A stretch of 29,191 nucleotides of DNA from Actinomycetes bacterium (GTDB taxonomy: Bacteria > Actinomycetota > Actinomycetes > Mycobacteriales > Mycobacteriaceae): positions 1-29,191 of the forward strand of contig JAEWRC010000097.1 of assembly GCA_023460175.1 (NCBI GenBank), written 5' to 3'. The translations under genes were made by a program, and so were the position numbers. The notes beneath the pieces were generated by a model, which worked only from the letters and a program-made list of their open reading frames with translations, was not told where the DNA came from and did no database searches. Positions 23,792 to 29,191 of the stretch are shown one piece after another. Positions within the stretch are counted from its first letter, which is position 1; every line of letters begins with the position of its first letter.

Positions 23792-23839
23792 ACACTACCG
23801 CTGGGGTGCGACAACACGCGGCAACACAACACCTTGTGT
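23792..23839 (-). promoter_or_regulatory. Pair of NrdR boxes upstream of nrdF2
   Basis: The distal 16-mer at 23824-23839, ACACAACACCTTGTGT on the plus strand, matches the NrdR consensus acaCwAtATaTwGtgt at 13 of 16 positions. A weaker box at 23792-23807 (ACACTACCGCTGGGGT) matches at 10 of 16. Their starts are 32 bp apart, one of the known spacings for paired NrdR boxes. The proximal box ends 50 bp before the nrdF2 start. Confidence 0.6.
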
Positions 23840-23850
23840 CGCCGGGGCGC

Positions 23851-25332
23851 TCAGTTCGACGGGATCAACCGGTATTCGTCGAGGTCCAACGACCGCGTCG
23901 CCAGCCAGTACTGCCAGGTCATGCCGCTCCACAGCGTCCGGTTGACACCGTGGGCGTCCATGTACCAGCTGCGACACCCGCCGGTGTTGAACACCGTGCC
24001 GGCCAGGTCGTCCTGCAACCGGGCGTTGTAGCGCTCGGCGGCGGCGCGCGTCGGCGCCAACCCGGCCGCCCCGGCCTTGTCGGTGGCCGCGATCGCCTGG
24101 GCGACGTAGCGGATCTGGGACTCGATCATGAAGACCACCGAGTTGTGGCCCAGCGCGGTGTTCGGCCCGAGCAGGAAGAACAGATTGGGCATGTCGGCCA
24201 CCGTGATGCCGCGCAGCGCTGACAGCCCCTCCCGATTCCAGCGGTCCACCAGGTCCTCGCCGCCGGGCCCCTTGATGTCGACGTAGGTGTAGGAGTCGGT
24301 GACGTGGAAGCCGGTGGCGAACACCACGACATCCACCGGCCGCTCGGTACCGTCGGCGGTGACGATGCCGTCGGCGGTGAATCGGCTGATCCCGTCGGTG
24401 ATCACGGTGGTCCTGGGATCGGCGATGCCGCGATAGTAGGTGTCGGAGTTGAGGATCCGCTTACATCCGGCCCGGTAGTCGGGGGTGAGTTTGCGGCGCA
24501 GCTGCGGATCGTTGATGTGGCGGCGGATGTTCCACTTCCCCAGCAGCTCACCGATTTTGAGCAGCCGGGGAGCTTTGGTCATCGCGAACCCGACGCCCTC
24601 GTGGGCCCAGTAGATGCCGGCGCGCAGGGCCGCCCGGGTGCCCGGCACGTACGAGAAGATCCGGCGCAGCGCCGGCGGGATCGGGTTGTTGGGCCGCGGC
24701 ATCACCCAGGCCGGGGTGCGCTGATAGAGCTGCAATTCGGCGACGTCCCGGACGATCTCGGGCACGATCTGGATGGCGCTGGCCCCGGTGCCGATCACCG
24801 CGACCCGCTTTCCGGTGAGGTCGACATCGTGGTCCCAGCGCGCGGAATGGAAAGCGGCCCCGCCGAATTCGTCGAGACCCTCGAACTCCGGGATGGACGG
24901 GATGTGCAGCCCGCCGGCGCCGGAGATCAGGAACTGGGCCACGTATTCCGCACCGCCGGTGGTGAATACGTGCCAGCGCAGCTCCTCGTCGTCCCACACC
25001 GCACGGTCGACGTGCGCACCGAAGTGGATGTAGCGCCGCAGCCCGTACTTGCGCGTGACGCCGAGCAGATAGTCCTGGATCTCGGGCTGGAACGACCACA
25101 TGTGCGTCCAGTCGGGTTTCGGCTCGAAGGAGAACGAGTACATATGCGACGGGATGTCGCACGCGCAGCCCGGGTAGGTGTTGTCCCGCCAGGTGCCGCC
25201 GATCTCGTCGGACTTCTCCAGCAGGAGGAAATCCACCCCCTGCCGCTGCAGGGCGATGGCCATCCCGATGCCGGAGAATCCGGTGCCGATGATCAGTGCA
25301 CGGGTGTGCACGGGCGCGTTGGCGTCGGTCAT
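23851..25332 (-). CDS. Class B flavin monooxygenase, Baeyer-Villiger type (Rv3049c-like)
   Basis: A 493-residue FAD/NADPH monooxygenase. The FAD fold begins GTGFSG (residues 16-21), followed by EIGGTWRDNTYPGCACD. The BVMO fingerprint F-x-G-x3-H-x3-W is complete at Phe156, Gly158, His162 and Trp166, and the NADPH site GTGASA is at 181-186. It should insert oxygen next to a ketone or oxidise a heteroatom; related mycobacterial enzymes such as EthA activate thioamide drugs. The natural substrate is unknown. The ATG at 25332 comes 6 nt after TAGCGT with no ribosome site. The TetR gene follows on the upstream side and may control it. Confidence 0.94.
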   Translation of the reverse strand: MTDANAPVHTRALIIGTGFSGIGMAIALQRQGVDFLLLEKSDEIGGTWRDNTYPGCACDIPSHMYSFSFEPKPDWTHMWSFQPEIQDYLLGVTRKYGLRRYIHFGAHVDRAVWDDEELRWHVFTTGGAEYVAQFLISGAGGLHIPSIPEFEGLDEFGGAAFHSARWDHDVDLTGKRVAVIGTGASAIQIVPEIVRDVAELQLYQRTPAWVMPRPNNPIPPALRRIFSYVPGTRAALRAGIYWAHEGVGFAMTKAPRLLKIGELLGKWNIRRHINDPQLRRKLTPDYRAGCKRILNSDTYYRGIADPRTTVITDGISRFTADGIVTADGTERPVDVVVFATGFHVTDSYTYVDIKGPGGEDLVDRWNREGLSALRGITVADMPNLFFLLGPNTALGHNSVVFMIESQIRYVAQAIAATDKAGAAGLAPTRAAAERYNARLQDDLAGTVFNTGGCRSWYMDAHGVNRTLWSGMTWQYWLATRSLDLDEYRLIPSN

Positions 25333-25338
25333 GCGACC

Positions 25339-25344
25339 ACGCTA
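25339..25344 (-). promoter_or_regulatory. Putative -10 hexamer TAGCGT for the monooxygenase gene
   Basis: On the minus strand TAGCGT is 6 nt before the ATG at 25332. It lies in the 43-bp gap after the TetR gene, so the monooxygenase can be transcribed separately. Confidence 0.5.
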
Positions 25345-25375
25345 CCGCAATATCCGGAACCGGCGGTACCGGGAA

Positions 25376-26128
25376 CTAGCCGTTACCCTCGTCCCGCGGG
25401 ACGGCCTTATGAATGGGCAGTTCAGGGTCGATTTTGACGCCCAGCAGTGCCGTCGTACCGATGATCGCGCCCATCATGATGGTGGTCAGGTGCTCGATGA
25501 ACCTGTCGCGCGGCATCCGCCGGGGACTGTCCGGACTCGGCCCCAGCCACCAGTCGGTCGAGGACGCGGCGGTGCCGAAGGTCGCGAACGCCGCCAGCTC
25601 CATCGCTTGGCGGTCAAGCTCCATCTCGCGCAGCTCGTTGTTGAACAGTTCGGCCATCGCCAGCGTGATCTCACGGCCTTCGTTGACCGCGCGCATGGTG
25701 GCCTCGGCCTGCTCCGGAAAACGGCCCTGCAGCACGAAACGGACCACATTGGGATGCTGATCCACCAGGTACACGTACTGCTCGATGCTGCGCTTGATCA
25801 CCTCACTGGCCGAATCGGTGGTCAGGTTGATGACCGGAAAGATCTCGGCCCACAGCATGTCCCGCAACCGCTCACCGATGGCCTGGAACAGGTCCGCCTT
25901 GTCGGTGAAGTGCCGGTAGATCTTCGGCTTGGCGGTCCCGGCCTCCTCGGCGATCTCGCGCACGCTGACCTCCGGGCCGCGCTGGTCGATCGCCCGGAAG
26001 GCCGCGTCCACGATCTGCGACCGAACCTGCTTGCGGTGCTCGCGCCAACGCTCGCTGCGGGCGTCGACCTTCGGCCCGGCGGTGGTCTCACCGCCCGGCT
26101 TCGGCTTGGGTCGAGGCACTACGCGCAC
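25376..26128 (-). CDS. TetR-family transcriptional regulator (Rv3050c-like)
   Basis: A 250-residue regulator. A Pro/Lys-rich N-terminal tail of about 30 residues precedes the TetR helix-turn-helix (about 38-84): IVDAAFRAIDQRG, VSVREIAEEAGTAKPKIYRHFTDKADLF. The C-terminal ligand domain shows the AefR/YcdC-like RSIEQYVYLVDQHP and is aromatic near AASSTDWWLG. The likely target is the monooxygenase 43 bp downstream, or itself. GTG 26128 is chosen because it lies 7 nt after TACAGT and gives the N-terminus shared with Rv3050c; an upstream ATG at 26182 would add 18 residues through the promoter. Confidence 0.9.
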   Translation of the reverse strand: MRVVPRPKPKPGGETTAGPKVDARSERWREHRKQVRSQIVDAAFRAIDQRGPEVSVREIAEEAGTAKPKIYRHFTDKADLFQAIGERLRDMLWAEIFPVINLTTDSASEVIKRSIEQYVYLVDQHPNVVRFVLQGRFPEQAEATMRAVNEGREITLAMAELFNNELREMELDRQAMELAAFATFGTAASSTDWWLGPSPDSPRRMPRDRFIEHLTTIMMGAIIGTTALLGVKIDPELPIHKAVPRDEGNG

Positions 26129-26135
26129 GAGAGGC

Positions 26136-26141
26136 ACTGTA
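26136..26141 (-). promoter_or_regulatory. Putative -10 hexamer TACAGT for leaderless tetR
   Basis: On the minus strand TACAGT lies 7 nt before the GTG at 26128, with no ribosome site between. Confidence 0.5.
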
Positions 26142-26202
26142 CTCGCAGGCGCCGCGCTGACCTGCCAATACAGGCCATACACGCCGCGCGGCCCACGATG
26201 AC

Positions 26203-26260
26203 ATCGGTCACAGATCGGTCAGCACCGGCGAAACTCCTTGCAATCCAAAGTAATTGGCAA
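26203..26260. promoter_or_regulatory. Intergenic repeats between tetR and the reductase gene
   Basis: ATCGGTCA occurs twice, at 26203-26210 and 26214-26221, one helical turn (11 bp) apart. Just beyond, TTGCAAT (26238-26244) and ATTGGCAA (26253-26260) form an imperfect dyad. Both are typical of regulator binding; the TetR protein is the obvious candidate but nothing proves it. Confidence 0.4.
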
Positions 26261-26363
26261 CCGGCCACACTCACATCACGGCATCGTCGGTGGCGTAGGC
26301 GTTAACATGGCCAGAGAGTCCAGAAAGCGAAGTCGACCACAACACAGCGAAGCGAGATCTTTA

Positions 26364-27545
26364 GTGACGCAGCGATTCGACCTGGCGATCGCGGGCGGAG
26401 GACCGGCGGGATCGGCGGCGGCCTGGCAGGCCGCGCAGGTCGGCGCGCGCGTCGTCGTACTGGACAAGGCGGAGTTCCCGCGCGACAAGCCCTGCGGCGA
26501 CGGGTTGACCGCCCGGGCGGTCAGTTATCTGCAGAAGATGGGGCTGACCGAGAAGGTCGGCAAGTTCCACCGCATCGACCGCGTCACCGTGTTCAGCCCC
26601 AGTCAGTGGGAATTGTCCTTTCCCAAGCGCCCCGGCATGCCCGATCACGGGCACACCGTCAGCCGCACCGAACTTGACGCGCTGCTGCTCGCGCACGCCG
26701 AATCCGCCGGTGCCACCGTGCGCCAGTCGGCGGAGGTCGCCGGTCCGGAGTTCACCGCCGGCGGCCGGGTCGGCGGCGTGGTCCTCAAGAGCGGCGAAAA
26801 GGTGCTCGCCGACGCGGTGATCGCCGCCGACGGGGCCTACTCCCCGATCAAACGCGCGATGAAACTCGATTCGCGTTACAACGGCTACTCGGCCATCGCG
26901 ATCCGCTCGGAGATGCACGCCAACCGGCCGGACACCGACAGCCTGGACATCTACGTCAAGCTGCTCTTCCAGGGCGATCAACTGCCCGGGTACGGGTGGG
27001 TGTTCCCGATGGGCGGCGGCCGGTTCAACATCGGCCTGGGCTACGTCAACAGCTACCGAAACTGGCAGTCCATCAACGCAACTCAGTTCCTCGGCGAGTT
27101 TCTGCGCACCCTGCCCACCGAGTGGGAGCTGCCCGGCATCGACGAGCTCAAGAAGAACAAGAGCGTGCGGGCCTGGCGACTGCCGATGGGCTTCACCGCG
27201 TGGCCGCCGTGGCGGCCGGGCGTGCTGTTCGCCGGCGACGCGCTGGGGGCCGGCAAACCGGCCTCGGGCGCGGGCATCTCCAAGGCCCTGGAATCGGGCC
27301 TGGTCGCCGGGGAGACCGCGATCGCCGCGCTCACCAACGGCGGACCCGAGGACTTCACCAACTATCAGCAACGCCTCGAGGCCAGTTGGGGCCGGGAGTA
27401 CCGGCGCGGGCGCGCCTTCCACAAGCTGATCGGCCATCCCAAGGTCGCCGAGACCGGACTCAAGCTGCTCGACAACCCCAGGTTCCGGGACCGCCTGCTC
27501 AAGGGCTTGTACAAGAAGGCCCAGGGACCGCAGCACAGCTACTGA
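26364..27545 (+). CDS. Geranylgeranyl reductase family FAD-dependent oxidoreductase
   Basis: A 393-residue flavoprotein. The FAD site GGGPAGSAAA starts near residue 11, followed by FPRDKPCGDGLT, the family's hallmark, and PGYGWVFPMGGGRFNIGLGYV, then GDALGAGKPASGAGISKALESG. The family reduces polyprenyl double bonds; mycobacterial MenJ (Rv0561c) saturates one isoprene of menaquinone, but this is a separate gene and its lipid is unknown. The GTG at 26364 is chosen because the in-frame stretch from ATG 26307 uses AGA, AGT, TCT and TTA codons that this genome avoids, while GC-rich codons begin right after 26364. I do not recall this gene at this place in M. tuberculosis. Confidence 0.9.
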   Translation: MTQRFDLAIAGGGPAGSAAAWQAAQVGARVVVLDKAEFPRDKPCGDGLTARAVSYLQKMGLTEKVGKFHRIDRVTVFSPSQWELSFPKRPGMPDHGHTVSRTELDALLLAHAESAGATVRQSAEVAGPEFTAGGRVGGVVLKSGEKVLADAVIAADGAYSPIKRAMKLDSRYNGYSAIAIRSEMHANRPDTDSLDIYVKLLFQGDQLPGYGWVFPMGGGRFNIGLGYVNSYRNWQSINATQFLGEFLRTLPTEWELPGIDELKKNKSVRAWRLPMGFTAWPPWRPGVLFAGDALGAGKPASGAGISKALESGLVAGETAIAALTNGGPEDFTNYQQRLEASWGREYRRGRAFHKLIGHPKVAETGLKLLDNPRFRDRLLKGLYKKAQGPQHSY

Positions 27546-27604
27546 GTTCTGATCGGTGCCCGCTTCCGAAGTTCGCGAAGCGCTACCCCGCCGGTCCACG
27601 GGTC

Positions 27605-27610
27605 TAGCCT
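27605..27610 (+). promoter_or_regulatory. Putative -10 hexamer TAGCCT for the VOC gene
   Basis: TAGCCT lies 6 nt before the ATG at 27617 with no Shine-Dalgarno sequence, suggesting the gene is transcribed independently of the reductase 71 bp upstream and without a leader. Confidence 0.5.
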
Positions 27611-27616
27611 TTCCCC

Positions 27617-28033
27617 ATGGAGCAACGCATCAGCCTGATCACGCTCGGCGTCGACGACCTGGGGCGGTCCCGCGAATTCTTCGAGCACGGCCTGGGCTGG
27701 ACTCCCGCCCAGGCGCCCGAGGGGGTCGTCTTCTACCAGTTGCCGGGTATCGCGCTCGCCCTGTTCGGCCGCGAGGACCTCGCCGCGGACGCCGGACAGG
27801 TGATCGACGGCCGGTTCAGCGGCATCAGCATCGCCATCAACGAACGCAGCGAGGCCGACGTCGACGCCACGTTGGAGCGCGCACAGGCCGCCGGGGCTGC
27901 CGTCATCAAGCCGGCCCACAAGACCTACTGGGGCGGCTACTCGGCCTACTTCGCCGACCTCGACGGCCACGTGTGGGAGGTGGCCCACAATCCGTTCTGG
28001 ACCATCAATGACGATGGGACCGTGACGATCTGA
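27617..28033 (+). CDS. VOC (glyoxalase/bleomycin-resistance fold) protein
   Basis: A 138-residue protein with two beta-alpha-beta-beta-beta modules: ISLITLGVDDLGRSREFFEHGLGW at the N-terminus and FSGISIAINERSEADVDATLERAQAAG in the second half, closing with YFADLDGHVWEVAHNPFW. The Glu in WEVAHNP is the usual second-module metal ligand, but the first-strand metal position (normally His, Gln or Glu) is a neutral residue, so glyoxalase I activity is unlikely without a different metal site. Substrate is unknown. Its stop codon is separated from the convergent LysR-type gene by 1 bp. Confidence 0.88.
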   Translation: MEQRISLITLGVDDLGRSREFFEHGLGWTPAQAPEGVVFYQLPGIALALFGREDLAADAGQVIDGRFSGISIAINERSEADVDATLERAQAAGAAVIKPAHKTYWGGYSAYFADLDGHVWEVAHNPFWTINDDGTVTI

Positions 28034-28034
28034 A

Positions 28035-28748
28035 TCAGCGGCGGCCGCGCTCGATGCGCCCCGGCGCGCGGGCAACCTTGCCCGCCTTGGCGCGGGCGGC
28101 CTGCTTGGCCAGCGTCTTCTCGCGGGCGGTGCGCTTCGGGGCCGGTGCGGCCTGCCCGCGCGACGACCCGGGCTTGCGGCCCCGCACGATCCCGACGAAC
28201 TCCTCGATGAGCTCCGGCTGCGGCCCGTCCGGAAAGACAAGGGCCACCGGGCAGGTGGGCGCATCGGCGATCGGACGGTAGGTGAGGTCCTTGCGGTGGT
28301 GCAGCCGCGCCAGCGACTGCGGAACGACGAGCACCCCAACGCCGGCGGCGACGAGTTCGATTGCATCGGCGGTGGTCTCGGGCCGGTGCTGCACCGGCGC
28401 GCCGGGGGCGTTGGGCCATTCCACGACGTGGTCGAGCGGGACCAGCACGGGCTCGCCGTCGAGGTCCGCGGCGCCGATCTCGTCCCCGGCGCTGAGCAGG
28501 TGGTCGGTGGGCACCACAACCACCGTCGTCTCCTCGTACAGCGCGATGACGGCCATCCCGGAGGTGTCGGTCGGCAACCGCAGCACGGCCAGATCGACCG
28601 TGCCCGCCCGCACCGCCGCAGCCGCGCCCGCCGCGGCCACGGGATGCGTCTGCAGCGCGACGTCGGGGTGGCGCTGGGCCCAGTTGCGTGCCCACTTGGC
28701 CGGTGTCGCGCCGGGGACGTACCCAAGCGTCAGCGAGCGCGCGATCAT
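28035..28748 (-). CDS. Stand-alone LysR effector-binding domain with basic C-terminal tail
   Basis: A 237-residue protein. Residues 5-187 are a periplasmic-binding-protein-like LysR effector domain: LTLGYVPGATPAKWARNW, VDLAVLRLP, VVVVPTDHLLS, and LVAAGVGVLVVPQSLARLH. The LysR N-terminal helix-turn-helix is absent: the effector domain begins at the initiator Met, and the upstream sequence belongs to the divergent gene. Residues 188-237 are a tail with about 16 Lys/Arg, including KRTAREKTLAKQAARAK, able to bind nucleic acid. The ATG at 28748 is 6 nt after TAGCCT, so leaderless. It is divergent from the DUF5997 gene, with which I recall it pairing in other actinobacteria. Confidence 0.88.
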   Translation of the reverse strand: MIARSLTLGYVPGATPAKWARNWAQRHPDVALQTHPVAAAGAAAAVRAGTVDLAVLRLPTDTSGMAVIALYEETTVVVVPTDHLLSAGDEIGAADLDGEPVLVPLDHVVEWPNAPGAPVQHRPETTADAIELVAAGVGVLVVPQSLARLHHRKDLTYRPIADAPTCPVALVFPDGPQPELIEEFVGIVRGRKPGSSRGQAAPAPKRTAREKTLAKQAARAKAGKVARAPGRIERGRR

Positions 28749-28754
28749 CGCCTC

Positions 28755-28770
28755 AGGCTACCGATAGGCT
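28755..28770. promoter_or_regulatory. Back-to-back leaderless promoters in a 28-bp divergent gap
   Basis: On the minus strand TAGCCT (28755-28760) is 6 nt before the LysR-domain ATG. On the plus strand TAGGCT (28765-28770) is 6 nt before the DUF5997 ATG. The two -10 boxes are 4 bp apart, so the -35 contacts of each promoter fall inside the other gene. Confidence 0.6.
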
Positions 28771-28776
28771 GACCCC

Positions 28777-29163
28777 ATGAGCAGGCCGAACGCGCAGTCC
28801 ATGAAACCCGCCACGGCGGCCAAGAAGCTCGACGTGTACCTACCGGCCACGCCGACGGAGTTCCAGGAGAACCCGATCACCCGCGGGGAACTCGCGGCGC
28901 TGCAGGAGAATCCGCCGCAGTGGCTGGTCGACCTGCGCAAGAACGGGCCACACCCGAAGAACCTGGTGGCCGCCAAGCTGGGCATCTCGATCGCGGGTCT
29001 GACCCGCGGCGGTGTGGAGAAGGCCCTGACCACCGAGCAGATCGATGCACTGCTCGAGGAACAGCCGGACTGGCTGGTCGCCGAACGCGAGAGCTACCAG
29101 GAAGTGCTGCGCGAGCAGCGGCGCCTCAAGGCGGTGCGCGCCGAGCGGGCCCGCGGGGAGTGA
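28777..29163 (+). CDS. DUF5997-like protein with HTH-like centre and internal repeat
   Basis: A 128-residue protein that I recognise as DUF5997, an actinobacterial family of unknown function. Residues 60-80 (HPKNLVAAKLGISIAGLTRGG) look like a helix-turn-helix. On either side lie two copies of a 23-residue unit exactly 50 residues apart: 34-56 with ELAALQENPPQWLV and 84-106 with QIDALLEEQPDWLV. The C-terminus is a charged helix rich in Arg and Glu. There is no signal peptide or membrane segment, so it is cytoplasmic. The ATG at 28777 follows TAGGCT by 6 nt. A regulatory partnership with the divergent LysR-domain protein is inferred. Confidence 0.87.
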   Translation: MSRPNAQSMKPATAAKKLDVYLPATPTEFQENPITRGELAALQENPPQWLVDLRKNGPHPKNLVAAKLGISIAGLTRGGVEKALTTEQIDALLEEQPDWLVAERESYQEVLREQRRLKAVRAERARGE

Positions 29164-29191
29164 CCGGAGCGCCCGACGCGCGGCGACTGTG

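Noticed and set aside
26238..26363. N-terminal extension of the geranylgeranyl reductase family protein from ATG 26238 or 26307
   Set aside because: Codons AGA, AGT, TCT and TTA are atypical here, and family members begin a few residues before the FAD motif, as from GTG 26364.
27559..27583. GCTTC...GAAGC inverted repeat between the reductase and VOC genes as a terminator
   Set aside because: Arms of only 5-6 bases with a loop nearly as long and no T tract; too weak to call.

Overview
The window is chromosomal DNA of a high-GC actinobacterium, almost certainly a Mycobacterium/Mycolicibacterium species. Gene order and protein sequence follow the M. tuberculosis Rv3026c to Rv3050c region nearly gene for gene: acyltransferase, GNAT, etfA/etfB, Rv3030-Rv3032, Rv3034c, Rv3035, Rv3036c-Rv3041c, serB2, ctaD, fecB, adhC, nrdF2, Rv3049c, Rv3050c. 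The M. tuberculosis names come from remembered sequences, not from a search. I see no rRNA, tRNA, CRISPR array, prophage or insertion sequence, and no gene-free stretch longer than 300 bases.

Layout. Positions 1-2785 (minus): start of a PlsC-like acyltransferase, a GNAT N-acyltransferase, a strong hairpin terminator, then the electron-transfer flavoprotein genes etfA and etfB. A 229-bp divergent region with two inverted repeats separates these from 3015-6707 (plus), the methylglucose lipopolysaccharide (MGLP) genes: methyltransferase, GH57 glucan branching enzyme and GT4 glucosyltransferase. The last is flanked by two inverted copies of a 61-bp intergenic repeat. Positions 6799-8907 hold a hexapeptide acetyltransferase and, divergently, a beta-propeller lipoprotein. 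Positions 8915-14899 (minus) are a tightly packed run: ABC ATPase, NUDIX hydrolase, EchA17-like crotonase, methyltransferase, THUMP-like methyltransferase and two tandem Rv3036c-like secreted proteins, with several 4-nt stop/start overlaps.

Positions 14848-17122 hold a divergent yczE-type membrane gene and a MocR-type regulator (YczR), which are not part of the M. tuberculosis order I remember. Then come serB2 and ctaD (minus), fecB plus a YciI-like gene and adhC (plus), nrdF2 (minus, with a probable pair of NrdR boxes), a Baeyer-Villiger-type monooxygenase and a TetR regulator (minus). The right end, 26364-29163, appears inserted relative to M. tuberculosis: a geranylgeranyl-reductase-family flavoprotein, a VOC protein, and a divergent pair made of a LysR effector-binding domain with no DNA-binding domain and a DUF5997 protein.

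Two themes recur. First, at least ten genes start with ATG or GTG 6-9 nt after a TANNNT hexamer and mostly lack a Shine-Dalgarno sequence, the mycobacterial leaderless pattern. Second, the best candidate for an undescribed system is the LysR-effector-domain/DUF5997 pair. It shares a 28-bp divergent promoter, and neither protein alone looks like a complete regulator.
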